Assembly (NCBI RefSeq): GCF_045348435.1
Contig: NZ_CP157484.1
Span: 2,976,001-3,040,000 of the forward strand
Source of the DNA: Alsobacter sp045348435
Lineage (GTDB): Bacteria > Pseudomonadota > Alphaproteobacteria > Rhizobiales > Beijerinckiaceae
DNA length: 64,000 nucleotides
Direction of reading: 5' to 3'
Shown: in pieces, positions 15,862 to 24,838 of the stretch
How the letters are laid out: each line of letters starts with the position of its first letter
How positions within the stretch are numbered: the stretch's first letter is position 1
The notes under the pieces: model-generated
What the model was told of the DNA's origin: nothing
The model's input: only the letters and a program-made list of their open reading frames with translations
Database searches by the model: none
Made by a program: the position numbers and the translations under genes

Positions 15862-16941
15862 ATGGCGTCCCGGGTCACCCCGTTCCAGAGCCCAGCCCCG
15901 CTGGGATCGCCCGCCCTGCGGGACGAAGCCGCCGCCGAGCTCCGCGGCCCGCGCCTCGACCTGACCCACCGGCCCCGCCGCAATCGCAAGTCCGAGTGGG
16001 CCCGCCGCCTCGTGCGCGAGAACGTGCTCACCGCCAACGACCTCATCTGGCCGCTCTTCGTCGTCGAGGGGCGCGGCGTGCGCATCCCGGTGGGGTCGAT
16101 GCCGGGCGTCGAGCGCCTCAGCGTCGACGAGATCGTCCGCGAGGCGGAGCGCGCCGCAGAGCTCCGCATCCCGGCGATCGCGCTCTTTCCCTACACCGAT
16201 CCGGGCCTGAAGGACGCCGTCGGGGCCGAGGCCCTCAACCCGGACAACCTGGTCTGCCGCGCCTGCCGGGCCGTCAAGCAGGCCGTGCCCCATATCGGCA
16301 TCCTCACCGACGTCGCGCTCGACCCCTACACCAGCCACGGCCATGACGGCCTGCTCCAGGACGGCGTCATCCTCAACGACGAGAGCGTCGCCGTGCTGGT
16401 GCGCCAGGCGCTCAACCAGGCCGAGGCCGGGTCCGACATCGTGGCCCCCTCCGACATGATGGACGGCCGGGTCGGCGCCATCCGGTCGGGTCTCGACCGC
16501 GCCGGCCTCAGCGACGTGCAGATCATGGCCTATGCGGCCAAATACGCCTCCGCCTTCTATGGCCCGTTCCGCGAGGCCGTGGGCAGCGGCGCCGTGCTGT
16601 CGGGCGACAAGCGCACCTATCAGATGGACCCGTGCAACGGCGACGAGGCCATCCGCGAGGTGGCGCTCGACCTCGAGGAAGGCGCCGACATGGTCATGGT
16701 GAAGCCCGGCATGCCCTATCTGGACATCGTCCGGCGCGTGAAGGAGACCTTCGCGGTCCCGACCTTCGCCTACCAGGTGTCGGGCGAATACGCGATGATT
16801 CGCGCCGCCGCCGCCAATGGCTGGCTCGACGGCGACAAAGCGATGGTGGAGAGCCTCATCGCCTTCAAGCGCGCCGGCGCCGACGGCGTCCTCACCTATT
16901 TCGCTCCGGCCGTCGCCGAGAAGCTGAAGCGCGAGGGCTGA
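15862..16941 (+). CDS. hemB: Delta-aminolevulinic acid dehydratase (porphobilinogen synthase)
   Basis: A 359-residue enzyme that condenses two 5-aminolevulinate molecules to porphobilinogen in heme, cobalamin and bacteriochlorophyll synthesis. Two catalytic lysines are visible in YAAKYASAFYGPF and MVKPGMPYLD. The metal segment reads DVALDPYTSHGHDG, without the three cysteines of zinc enzymes, so it belongs to the Mg/K-dependent group usual in alphaproteobacteria. GCGGAGG precedes ATG 15862. It stands alone. Confidence 0.97.
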   Translation: MASRVTPFQSPAPLGSPALRDEAAAELRGPRLDLTHRPRRNRKSEWARRLVRENVLTANDLIWPLFVVEGRGVRIPVGSMPGVERLSVDEIVREAERAAELRIPAIALFPYTDPGLKDAVGAEALNPDNLVCRACRAVKQAVPHIGILTDVALDPYTSHGHDGLLQDGVILNDESVAVLVRQALNQAEAGSDIVAPSDMMDGRVGAIRSGLDRAGLSDVQIMAYAAKYASAFYGPFREAVGSGAVLSGDKRTYQMDPCNGDEAIREVALDLEEGADMVMVKPGMPYLDIVRRVKETFAVPTFAYQVSGEYAMIRAAAANGWLDGDKAMVESLIAFKRAGADGVLTYFAPAVAEKLKREG

Positions 16942-17003
16942 GTCCAACCCTCGGTCGCCGCCGCGGGCCGTGACAGGCCCGCCGACGTGGTTATCCTGCC
17001 GGA

Positions 17004-18335
17004 ATGCTCCGCCCGTACGCCGTAGTCCCGGCGATTCTCTTCCTGGCCATCGCCGGTTGCGCCACGCTGATCGACACCGATCAGGCGCGGATCTGCCGGA
17101 CCGTGATCCCGGCCCTCAATCCCGCCGGCAGCGTCCTCACGCTGGGCCGGCAGACCCCGGCGGAGGACCATCGCGGCCTGCGGATCGTCTATCGGGCGGA
17201 GCCGCCGGGCGAGCCGTCGCGGACGCGTTTCATCGCCTGCCGATTCGCCGAATCGGGCGGCCGGCCGGAGCTGACCGGGGTGGCCACCGAGCGCGGTCCG
17301 CTCGGCGAAGCGGCGTTCCTCTATCTGAAGCGCTTCTATCTCGGCTCCCCCGAGGCGCTGCTGGAGGATCCCGGCGCGCCGGAAGCCGCCGATGTGCCCG
17401 CCGTTCCGCACGCCGTCGCCTATGCGCTGCAGCAGGTGGTCGGCGGCCTGCCGCAGGCGGCCGTCTACGGGCTGCTGGCCGCCGCCTACTCGCTCATCTA
17501 CGGGCTGGTGGGCCGCATCGTGTTCGGCTTCGGCGAGATCGCGGCGCTGGGCGGCTATGGCGCCCTGCTCGGCGTCACGCTGGCGGTGCAGTTGGGCGCG
17601 CGCGACCCCTTGGCGGGGCTCGCCGTGGCGGCGGCGCTGTCGATCTACGCCGCGAGCCTCTACGGCATGGTGAGCGGCCGGCTGGTGGTGGCCCCGCTGG
17701 TGGCGGGCCCCGGCCTGCCGATCCTGATCGCCACCACGGGACTGATGATGGCGCTGTCCGAATTCCAGCGCCTGACCCAGGGCAACGACCTGCGCTGGGC
17801 GCCGCCCGTGATGAACGCCCCCGTCCCGCTCCTGCGCTCGGGCGACTTCGTCACCACCTTCACGCCCATCGCCCTGCTGGTCACCGTCGTGTCCTTCGCG
17901 GCCGGGGCGGCGCTGCTCGTCGTCATGCGGCGGACGCGGTTCGGCCGGGCCTGGCGGGCCTTCGCGGACGATCCCGGCGCGGCGGCGCTCTTTGGCGTCG
18001 ACAGCCGGCGCATCTTCCTCGCCACCTTCGCGCTGTCCTCGGCCCTGGCCGGGCTGGCCGGCTTCGTGATCACGGCCTATTGGGGCGGCGTCGGCTTCGG
18101 CTATGGCCTGACGCTCGGCCTCAAGGCGCTGGTGGCCGCCATCATCGGCGGGATCGGCTCGGTCGGCGGAGGATTGGCCGGAGGCGTCGTGATCGGACTG
18201 GCGGAAGCGCTGTGGTCGGCTACGATGCCCCTGGAATCCAGGGACATCGCCATCTACGCCCTGCTCAGCATCACGCTCGGCCTTCGCCCGGGCGGGCTCT
18301 TCGGATGGCGGGACCTCTTGCCCAGACGGGTCTGA
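17004..18335 (+). CDS. LivH-type branched-chain amino-acid ABC permease with N-terminal lipoprotein-like extension
   Basis: A 443-residue protein. From about residue 140 it is a complete LivH-like permease with about eight hydrophobic segments (AAYSLIYGLVGRIVFGFGEIAALGGYG is the family's opening motif; GIGSVGGGLAGGVVIGL is its loop motif). Before that are ~130 extra residues with a lipobox-like FLAIAGC (Cys19) and a globular segment ending LYLKRFYLGSPEALLED. Typical LivH proteins are about 290-310 residues. No LivM, ATPase or binding protein lies nearby, so partners must be elsewhere. Confidence 0.85.
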   Translation: MLRPYAVVPAILFLAIAGCATLIDTDQARICRTVIPALNPAGSVLTLGRQTPAEDHRGLRIVYRAEPPGEPSRTRFIACRFAESGGRPELTGVATERGPLGEAAFLYLKRFYLGSPEALLEDPGAPEAADVPAVPHAVAYALQQVVGGLPQAAVYGLLAAAYSLIYGLVGRIVFGFGEIAALGGYGALLGVTLAVQLGARDPLAGLAVAAALSIYAASLYGMVSGRLVVAPLVAGPGLPILIATTGLMMALSEFQRLTQGNDLRWAPPVMNAPVPLLRSGDFVTTFTPIALLVTVVSFAAGAALLVVMRRTRFGRAWRAFADDPGAAALFGVDSRRIFLATFALSSALAGLAGFVITAYWGGVGFGYGLTLGLKALVAAIIGGIGSVGGGLAGGVVIGLAEALWSATMPLESRDIAIYALLSITLGLRPGGLFGWRDLLPRRV

Positions 18336-18340
18336 CCGCC

Positions 18341-19591
18341 ATGACGGAACCTGCGAGCCCAGCCCCCTCCCCCTTCTGCGTCACCCTCGACGATGTCCGC
18401 GCGGCCGCCCGCACCATCGAGGGGCGGGTGCAGAAGACGCCGATGCTCCCCGCCCCGCGCCTCTCGGCGCTGACGGGCGCAAACGTCTTCGTGAAATACG
18501 AGAACATGCAGTCGACCGGCTCCTTCAAGGAGCGCGGCGCGCTGAACCGGCTGTCGCAGCTGACGCCGGGCGAACGCCGGCGCGGCGTCGTCACCATGTC
18601 GGCCGGCAACCACGCCCAGGCGGTCGCCTACCATGCGGGCCTCCTGGGGATCCCGGCCACCATCGTGATGCCGGCCACCACGCCGCTGGTGAAGGTCGAG
18701 AACACGCGCAGCTACGGGGCCGCCGTGGTGCTCGACGGCGAGACCCTCTACGAGGCCCGCGAGCGCTGCGAGGCGCTGCGCGCCGAACGCGACCTCGTGC
18801 TCGTGCATCCCTATGACGACCCCGCCGTCATCGCCGGCCAGGGCACCATCGCGCTGGAGATGCTGGCCGAGCGGCCCGACCTCGACATGCTGGTGATCCC
18901 CATCGGCGGCGGCGGGCTTTGCGCCGGCAACGCCATCTCGGCCAAGGCGCTGAAGCCGGCGATCCGCATCATCGGCGTGGAGGCGGCGCTCTACCCGTCC
19001 TTCGTCAACGCCATCCAGGGCCTCGATCGCCCCATCGGCGGCCCGACGCTGGCCGAAGGCATCGCGGTCAAGACCGTCGGCAGCCTGACGCTGCCCATCG
19101 TGCGCGACCTCGTGGAGGACATCCTGCTCGTCGACGAGCCGGCCATCGAGCGCGGGGTGAACTGCTTCGCCACGCTGGCCCGCAGCATGGCGGAAGGCGC
19201 CGGGGCGGCCGGGCTCGCCGCGCTGCTGGCCGAGCCGGAGCGGTTCAAGGGGCTGAAGGTCGGCCTCATCCTGTGCGGCGGCAACATCGACGCCAGGCTC
19301 CTGGCCGCCATCATGGTGCGCTCGCTGGAGCGGGAGGAGCGGATCGCCTCCTTCCGCATCACCACGGCGGACCGGCCGGGCCTGCTCGGCGCCATCGCAT
19401 CCCGCCTCGGCGAACTCGGCGCCAACATCCTGGAGGTCTCGCACGGGCGGCTCTTCCTCGACGTGCCCGCCAAGGGCGTCTCCATCGACGTCACGGTGGA
19501 GACCCGCGGCGAGGAGCACACCCGCCAGGTGCTGGAGGCCCTGGCCGCCGACGGCCTCGCCCCCAAGCGCATCGACCGGCGCAGCGTCTGA
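18341..19591 (+). CDS. Threonine ammonia-lyase with C-terminal ACT domain
   Basis: A 416-residue PLP enzyme that deaminates threonine to 2-oxobutanoate, the first step to isoleucine. The Schiff-base lysine is Lys63 in GSFKERGA; TMSAGNHAQAVAYH and the phosphate loop IPIGGGGLCAGN follow. A C-terminal ACT domain (about 335-410, FRITTADRPGLLGAIASRLG) suggests control by an amino acid. It begins five bases after the permease gene ends, so the two are probably cotranscribed; the permease class carries branched-chain amino acids, a sensible partner. Confidence 0.93.
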   Translation: MTEPASPAPSPFCVTLDDVRAAARTIEGRVQKTPMLPAPRLSALTGANVFVKYENMQSTGSFKERGALNRLSQLTPGERRRGVVTMSAGNHAQAVAYHAGLLGIPATIVMPATTPLVKVENTRSYGAAVVLDGETLYEARERCEALRAERDLVLVHPYDDPAVIAGQGTIALEMLAERPDLDMLVIPIGGGGLCAGNAISAKALKPAIRIIGVEAALYPSFVNAIQGLDRPIGGPTLAEGIAVKTVGSLTLPIVRDLVEDILLVDEPAIERGVNCFATLARSMAEGAGAAGLAALLAEPERFKGLKVGLILCGGNIDARLLAAIMVRSLEREERIASFRITTADRPGLLGAIASRLGELGANILEVSHGRLFLDVPAKGVSIDVTVETRGEEHTRQVLEALAADGLAPKRIDRRSV

Positions 19592-19706
19592 CGCCGGCGC
19601 CGCGGCCGGCGTCTTGAAGGCCGGGCCCTCCGGGGCCACATCATGGCGCGACACCGCCGCGGGCGGGAGATGCCCCGCCGCACGGGCGGGACGTGAAAGG
19701 ACTGCG

Positions 19707-20165
19707 ATGACCCACGAGCCTGTCGTCACCTACACCGCCTATCGCCAGGCGGACGTGTCCGGCGTGATCGCCGGCCGGATCGGTGCGCTGCTGGTCGACT
19801 TCGTCGTCATCGGCGTACTGTGGGCGATCTTCGCCTTCGCGCTCCTGGTGATGGGCGTGTTCACGTTCGGGTTGAGCTGGCTTCTCCTCGCCCCGCTCTG
19901 GCCCACCGTGGCGCTGCTCTACAACGGGATCACGATTTCGGGCCCGCGTCGCGGCACGATCGGGCAGCGCATGTTTGGCGTCGAGATCCGCACGACGAGC
20001 GGCCGCACGGCCCCGTTCATCGTGGCCGCCGCCCATGCGGTGCTGTTCTATGTCAGCGTCACCACGCTGACCCCGCTGGTGCTGCTCATCGGCCTCGTCC
20101 GCGAGGACCGCCGGCTGCTGCACGACCTGCTGGCCGGGCTGATCGCGGTCCGCCGCGGCTCCTGA
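19707..20165 (+). CDS. RDD-family membrane protein
   Basis: A 152-residue protein with the RDD domain: the Arg-Asp pair is seen as GRIGALLVDFVVIGVLW, followed by a long hydrophobic hairpin (FALLVMGVFTFGLSWLLLAPLW), the motif GTIGQRMFGVEIRTTSG and a final REDRRLLHDLLAGLIAVRR. Some RDD proteins have been linked to ion or metabolite transport; for this one no role is evident. AAAGGA lies before ATG 19707. Confidence 0.88.
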   Translation: MTHEPVVTYTAYRQADVSGVIAGRIGALLVDFVVIGVLWAIFAFALLVMGVFTFGLSWLLLAPLWPTVALLYNGITISGPRRGTIGQRMFGVEIRTTSGRTAPFIVAAAHAVLFYVSVTTLTPLVLLIGLVREDRRLLHDLLAGLIAVRRGS

Positions 20166-20166
20166 T

Positions 20167-20186
20167 TGTAAATTGAACTTTACAAC
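20167..20186. promoter_or_regulatory. AT-rich dyad, candidate operator upstream of bpt
   Basis: TTGTAAA (20167-20173), six bases, TTTACAA (20180-20186): a perfect 7-bp inverted repeat in GC-rich surroundings. It contains TGT-N12-ACA, the spacing recognised by PpsR/CrtJ-type repressors, but other dimeric regulators bind similar sites. It lies between the RDD gene and bpt. Confidence 0.45.
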
Positions 20187-20292
20187 CGGCGGGATGGGCT
20201 TGAGGCTCGTCCCGCTGGTGCTATCCTGTCGGGAAGGTGCGTCGTGTTCCCGTCCCGGAGTGATCGCGCAGACCTGAGGCGAGGACTTTGGA

Positions 20293-21039
20293 TTGACGAC
20301 TCAATCCCGCGATCAGCCGCAATTCTACCTGACGGCGCCGACGGCCTGCCCCTACCTGAAGGGCAAGCTCGAGCGCAAGGTGTTCACCCACCTGATCGGC
20401 AAGCGCGCCCATGAACTGAACGACGTCCTCACCCATGGCGGCTTCCGCCGCTCGCAGACGATCGCCTACCGGCCGGCCTGCGACGGCTGCCGGGCCTGCG
20501 TTTCCGTGCGCGTGCTGGTCGACGAGTTCAGGCCCTCCCGCAACATGCGCAAGGTGATGGACGCCAACGCCGGCCTCGTCGGCGAGATGCGCGAGAACAC
20601 ACCCACCTCCGAGCAGTATTCCCTGTTCCGCCACTATCTGGATTCACGCCACGCCTCGGGCGGCATGGCCGACATGACGGCGCTCGACTTCGCCATGATG
20701 GTGGAGGACTCGCATGTCGAGACGCGCATGATCGAGTTCCGCCGCCGCGGCCCCGACACGGGCATCAATGGCCGCGGCGTCGGCCCGCTGCTCGCCTGCG
20801 GCCTCACCGACGTGCTCGGCGACGGGCTGTCGATGGTCTACTCGTTCTTCGATCCGGACGAGGGCGAGCGCAGCCTCGGCACCTACATGATCCTCGACCA
20901 CATCGAGCGCGCCCGCCGCATGGGCCTGCCCTATGTCTATCTCGGCTACTGGGTCGAGGGCTCGCCCAAGATGGCCTACAAGGCCCGCTTCACCCCGCAG
21001 GAGCGGCTGCTGCCGCATGGCTGGCAGCGGGTGGAATAG
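20293..21039 (+). CDS. bpt: Leucyl/phenylalanyl-type aminoacyl-tRNA-protein transferase (Bpt, ATE family)
   Basis: A 248-residue enzyme. Bpt transfers leucine from Leu-tRNA to proteins with N-terminal Asp or Glu, marking them for ClpS/ClpAP degradation; it resembles eukaryotic arginyltransferases. Visible family motifs are TACPYLKGK near the N terminus, YRPACDGCRACVSVRV (Cys pair region), SLGTYMILDHIERA and YLGYWVEGSPKMAYKARF. I use the TTG at 20293, preceded by GAGGAC, because it gives the normal family start. Confidence 0.95.
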   Translation: MTTQSRDQPQFYLTAPTACPYLKGKLERKVFTHLIGKRAHELNDVLTHGGFRRSQTIAYRPACDGCRACVSVRVLVDEFRPSRNMRKVMDANAGLVGEMRENTPTSEQYSLFRHYLDSRHASGGMADMTALDFAMMVEDSHVETRMIEFRRRGPDTGINGRGVGPLLACGLTDVLGDGLSMVYSFFDPDEGERSLGTYMILDHIERARRMGLPYVYLGYWVEGSPKMAYKARFTPQERLLPHGWQRVE

Positions 21040-21102
21040 TCCCATCAGGCCAGCAGCGGCCCTCCGAGTCAGCTTTTATTTGATACTGAATTGTGATACT
21101 GA

Positions 21103-21363
21103 ATGGCTCTTAGCAGCAAGGACCGCGCGACTTTGGCGGCGGTCTACGCCGATCCCGTTCGTGCAGACGTGGCGTGGCGCGACATCGAGAGTCTCATGCT
21201 GGCATGTGGCGCACAGGTCAGTGAAGGAAGCGGGTCGCGTGTTCGCATCGCATTGAATGGCGTGCGAGCGATCTTCCATCGGCCGCATCCGCACAAGGAA
21301 ACAGACAAGGGCGCGCTGAAGTCAGTACGGCGCTTCTTGTCCGAAGCAGGTTTCGGGTCATGA
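21103..21363 (+). CDS. hicA: HicA-family mRNA-interferase toxin
   Basis: An 86-residue protein with the HicA dsRBD-like fold pattern: WRDIESLMLACGAQVSEGSGSRVRI, then HRPHPHKETDKGALKSVRRFL. HicA toxins use a histidine to cut mRNA; His59, His62 or His64 are candidates. Its stop overlaps the next start (ATGA), the usual HicAB arrangement. Base composition is visibly lower in G+C than in the flanking genes, which fits horizontal acquisition. Confidence 0.85.
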   Translation: MALSSKDRATLAAVYADPVRADVAWRDIESLMLACGAQVSEGSGSRVRIALNGVRAIFHRPHPHKETDKGALKSVRRFLSEAGFGS

Positions 21364-21692
21364 ACACCATGTCGTACAAGGGCTACGAGGCTCTTGTGGC
21401 CTATGACGAGGACGCGGAGATTTTCCACGGCGAGGTGATGAACCTGCGGGATGTCATCACGTTCGCAGGGCGCTCGGTCGTCGAGCTGAAGAAAGCGCTC
21501 GAGGAGTCCGTAGAAGACTACCTATCCTTCTGCAAGGAGCGCGGGGAAGAGCCGGAAAAGCCCTATTCGGGTCAATTCGTGGTGCGGGTCGAGCCACCCG
21601 TCCACCGCGCCGCCGTCACGGCCGCCAAGCGGGCCGGCGTAAGCCTGAACAAGTGGATCGCGTCCGTGATCGAGCGCGAGGCCGTGCGTTAG
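21360..21692 (+). CDS. hicB: HicB-family antitoxin with ribbon-helix-helix C terminus
   Basis: A 110-residue partner of HicA. The N-terminal HicB domain reads YKGYEALVAYDEDAEIFHGE ... VVELKKALEESVEDYLSFC, and the C terminus has the RHH/Arc-type segment RAAVTAAKRAGVSLNKWIAS used for DNA binding. It should neutralise HicA and repress the pair. It ends 24 bases from the convergent parC gene. Confidence 0.88.
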   Translation: MNTMSYKGYEALVAYDEDAEIFHGEVMNLRDVITFAGRSVVELKKALEESVEDYLSFCKERGEEPEKPYSGQFVVRVEPPVHRAAVTAAKRAGVSLNKWIASVIEREAVR

Positions 21693-21715
21693 CCGAGTCG
21701 AGCCTTGGCTCCCGC

Positions 21716-23962
21716 CTACCCGCTAAACTTGTTGCTCTTTGGGAAGCCCTTGGGCGGCAGGCGCCCGGCCTCGGTGCGGTTGCCGAGCCAGCCGTCCAGT
21801 TCGGGCTTCGCCACCGTCCAGGTGCGGCCCGAGGTGTCGAGCCAGGTCAGGCCTTCGGCGATGCGGAAGACCTTCACGTCGGAGACGCCGCCGTCCTTGT
21901 AGCGCTGCAGGCGCACGCCCTTGCCGCGGCCCATCTCGGGCAGCTGCGACAGCGGGAAGGCCAGCAGCTTGCGGTTCTCGCCGACGACGGCGACATGGTC
22001 GCCCTCCGCCGGGACGACAAGGGCCGCCCGATGCGGGTCGTCGACATTGAGCACCTGCTTGCCCTTCTTGGTGTTGGCCACCACGTCGTCGGAGGTCGCC
22101 ACGAAGCCGCGCCCCTCGGTGGAGCAGAACAGCAGCTTCGCGCCCGGCCGATGAGGCCAGACATGCACGATCTCGGCGCCCTGGTCGATATCGGCCAGGA
22201 GGCGCACCGGGTCCCCGAAGCCGCGCCCGCCCGGCAGGCGCGAGGCCTCCAGGGTGAACACCTTGCCGTTCGTCGCCAGCACCAGGATCTTCGCCGTGCT
22301 CTCGGAGAAGAAGGAGGTGTGCAGAGCGTCGTCGCCCTTGAACTGCAGCGACGAGAGATCCTGGACATGCCCCTTCAGGGCGCGGATCCAGCCTTTCTGG
22401 GTGACCACCACTGTGAGCGGCTCGCGCTCCACCATGGCCTCGGCGAGGTCGACCGTGGAGGCGTCCGGCGCGTCGGCGAAGCTGGTGCGGCGCTTGCCGA
22501 TCTTGGTCTCCGGCCCGAAGGTCTTGCGGACCTCCCGGATCTCCCACGAGATCGTCTTCCACTGGGCGTCCTCGGAGCCGAGCAGCGCCTCGATCTGGCC
22601 CTTCTCGGCCTCAAGGCTGGTGAGCTCGCGCTTGAGCTCCATCTCCTCCAGCTTGCGCAGCGACCGCAGGCGCGTGTTGAGGATCGCCTCGGCCTGGTTC
22701 TCGGTCAGCTCGAAGACGCGCATCAGTTCGAGCTTCGGCTCGTCCTCCTCGCGGATGATCTTGATCACCCGGTCGAGGTCCAGATAGACGATCAGCATGC
22801 CCTGGAGGATCTCCAGGCGCTTCTCGATATGGGCGAGGCGGTGGCGCGAGCGCCGCAGCAGCACGACGCGGCGGTGGTCGAGCCACTCGCGCAGGGCCTC
22901 GGCCAGACCGAGCACGCGGGGGATGACGCCCCCCGACAGCACGTTCATGTTCATGCCGATGCGGCTTTCCAGCTCGGACAGCCGGAACAGCGATTCCATC
23001 ATGATCGCCGGGTCGACGGTGCGCGCCCGCGGCTCGATCACGACGCGCACGTCCTCGGCCGATTCGTCGCGGACGTCGCCGACGAGCGGCAGCTTCTTCT
23101 CGTTCAGCAGCTCCGCCAGCTTCTCAATCAGGCGGCCCTTGGACACCAGATAGGGGATCTCGGTGATCACCACGACCCAGTTGCCCCGGCTGGTCTCCTC
23201 CTTCTCCCAGCGCGCCCGCACCCGGAACGAGCCGCGGCCCGTCTTGTAGGTCTCCAGCATGCTGGGCCGGGGCTCGACGATGACGCCGCCGGTCGGGAAG
23301 TCGGGCCCGGGCACGAAGGTCAGGAGCTGCTCGGAGGTGGCCTTGGGGTGGCCGATCAGGTAGAGCGCCGCGTCGCAGAGCTCGGCGGCGTTGTGCGGCG
23401 GGATCGACGTCGCCATGCCCACCGCGATGCCCTGCGACCCGTTGGCGAGCAGGTTCGGGAAGGCGGCCGGGAGCACGATCGGCTCCTCGTCCTCGCCGTT
23501 ATAGGTGTCGCGGAAGTCGACCGCGTCCTCGTCGATGCCCTCCAGCAGCAGCCGCGCCACCTCGGTCATGCGGGCTTCGGTGTAGCGGTAGGCGGCGGCG
23601 TTATCGCCGTCGATATTGCCGAAATTTCCCTGGCCGTCGACCAGCGGGTAGCGCTGCGCGAAGTCCTGCGCCAGACGCACCAGCGCGTCGTAGACGGCCT
23701 GGTCGCCATGCGGGTGGAACTTGCCGATGACGTCGCCGACGATGCGAGCGCATTTCTTGAAGGCGGTCCCCGGATCGAGCCGCAAGAGCCGCATGGCGTG
23801 CAGGATGCGCCGATGCACCGGCTTCAGCCCGTCCCGGGCGTCCGGCAGGGCGCGGTGCATGATCGTGGAGAGCGCATAGGCGAGGTAGCGCTCTTCCAGC
23901 GCCTCCTTCAGACTGATGCTCTCGACCCCTCCCCCGGGAGGCGGCTCGACCGGCTTGCCCAT
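21716..23962 (-). CDS. parC: DNA topoisomerase IV subunit A
   Basis: A 748-residue type IIA topoisomerase subunit that decatenates daughter chromosomes together with ParE. The breakage-reunion domain has the quinolone-region motif FHPHGDQAVYDALVRLAQ (83-98) and the catalytic Tyr127 in AAAYRYTEARM. The C-terminal half carries the beta-pinwheel repeats. Gln88 replaces the Ser of E. coli ParC Ser80, as I recall for other alphaproteobacteria. It is the last gene of the leftward housekeeping block. Confidence 0.96.
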   Translation of the reverse strand: MGKPVEPPPGGGVESISLKEALEERYLAYALSTIMHRALPDARDGLKPVHRRILHAMRLLRLDPGTAFKKCARIVGDVIGKFHPHGDQAVYDALVRLAQDFAQRYPLVDGQGNFGNIDGDNAAAYRYTEARMTEVARLLLEGIDEDAVDFRDTYNGEDEEPIVLPAAFPNLLANGSQGIAVGMATSIPPHNAAELCDAALYLIGHPKATSEQLLTFVPGPDFPTGGVIVEPRPSMLETYKTGRGSFRVRARWEKEETSRGNWVVVITEIPYLVSKGRLIEKLAELLNEKKLPLVGDVRDESAEDVRVVIEPRARTVDPAIMMESLFRLSELESRIGMNMNVLSGGVIPRVLGLAEALREWLDHRRVVLLRRSRHRLAHIEKRLEILQGMLIVYLDLDRVIKIIREEDEPKLELMRVFELTENQAEAILNTRLRSLRKLEEMELKRELTSLEAEKGQIEALLGSEDAQWKTISWEIREVRKTFGPETKIGKRRTSFADAPDASTVDLAEAMVEREPLTVVVTQKGWIRALKGHVQDLSSLQFKGDDALHTSFFSESTAKILVLATNGKVFTLEASRLPGGRGFGDPVRLLADIDQGAEIVHVWPHRPGAKLLFCSTEGRGFVATSDDVVANTKKGKQVLNVDDPHRAALVVPAEGDHVAVVGENRKLLAFPLSQLPEMGRGKGVRLQRYKDGGVSDVKVFRIAEGLTWLDTSGRTWTVAKPELDGWLGNRTEAGRLPPKGFPKSNKFSG

Positions 23963-24058
23963 GCGACCCTCTTTCGTCCCGCAGCGGGACGGACCACCGT
24001 GAACGCTTAGCGAACGTCCAGAGTCGGCGCAAGCCGCCGCCCCCCTGCGCGAGCGCCG

Positions 24059-24811
24059 TTATCCACCGCGCTTCGCCTCGCGCTCGCCCGTGTCCAGGGC
24101 CGCCGCGATGAAGGCGGCGCGGGTCTCGGGCGCGGCCAGGCCGCGGGGCTCGTAGACGTGGCGGGCGAGGAAATGGCCCGTGAGTGCGAAGCCGGCGGCG
24201 AGCTCCTCGCGCCGGGGCAGCGGCCGGCCCTGCCCGTCGCGCAGAAAAGCCGGCAACGCCAGCAGCTTGTCGCGCCAGGGCCCCGCGGCGCCCTCGCTGA
24301 CCGCCCTTCCCGATTTGGGCGACACGTAAGAGAGGTCGTCGCGGCCGCCCGTGACGGCGCATTGCAGCAGGTCGAGCCCGAAGCCGAGCTCGGTCAGGAT
24401 CGCGAGCTCGAAGCGGATGACGAGCGCAGCGGCGAGCGCCGGGTCGTCCAGCGCGCCGATCACGACGCCGAGCGCCTCGTAGACGGCCGGATGCGGGTCT
24501 CGCTCGGGCAGGAGCCGCACCAGGGCGCCCAGCACCGAAAGGCCGTAGAGCGCGGCCGGCGAGCCCATCAACTGGGCGGCCCTCATGCTCGCGCCCTCGA
24601 TCTGGTACGAGCCCAGATGCTCGTCGAGCCGCGCCCGCCACACCGCCTGGACGGCGTTCCCGGCCTGCAGCACCGGGGCCATGCGGGACGACCGCGCGCC
24701 CCTCACGAGGCCCGAATGGCGGCCGTGCTCGCGCGTCATCAGCTCGACGAGGGCGCTGCCCTCCCCGTGCCGGCGCACGCCCAGTACGATGCCCTCGTCA
24801 CGCCACTCCAA
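24059..24811 (-). CDS. recO: DNA repair protein RecO
   Basis: A 250-residue recombination mediator that helps load RecA onto SSB-coated DNA with RecR. The N-terminal OB fold is MEWRDEGIVLGVRRHGEGSA through GLVRGARSSRM, followed by the helical domain with FELAILTELGFGLDLLQCAV, a classic RecO signature, and a short GGRDDLSYVSPKSGRAV segment. The zinc-finger cysteines of some RecO proteins are mostly absent. It follows era by 27 bases. Confidence 0.94.
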   Translation of the reverse strand: MEWRDEGIVLGVRRHGEGSALVELMTREHGRHSGLVRGARSSRMAPVLQAGNAVQAVWRARLDEHLGSYQIEGASMRAAQLMGSPAALYGLSVLGALVRLLPERDPHPAVYEALGVVIGALDDPALAAALVIRFELAILTELGFGLDLLQCAVTGGRDDLSYVSPKSGRAVSEGAAGPWRDKLLALPAFLRDGQGRPLPRREELAAGFALTGHFLARHVYEPRGLAAPETRAAFIAAALDTGEREAKRGG

Positions 24812-24838
24812 GGCCGGCGGGCCTCCCTGATGGTCTGC

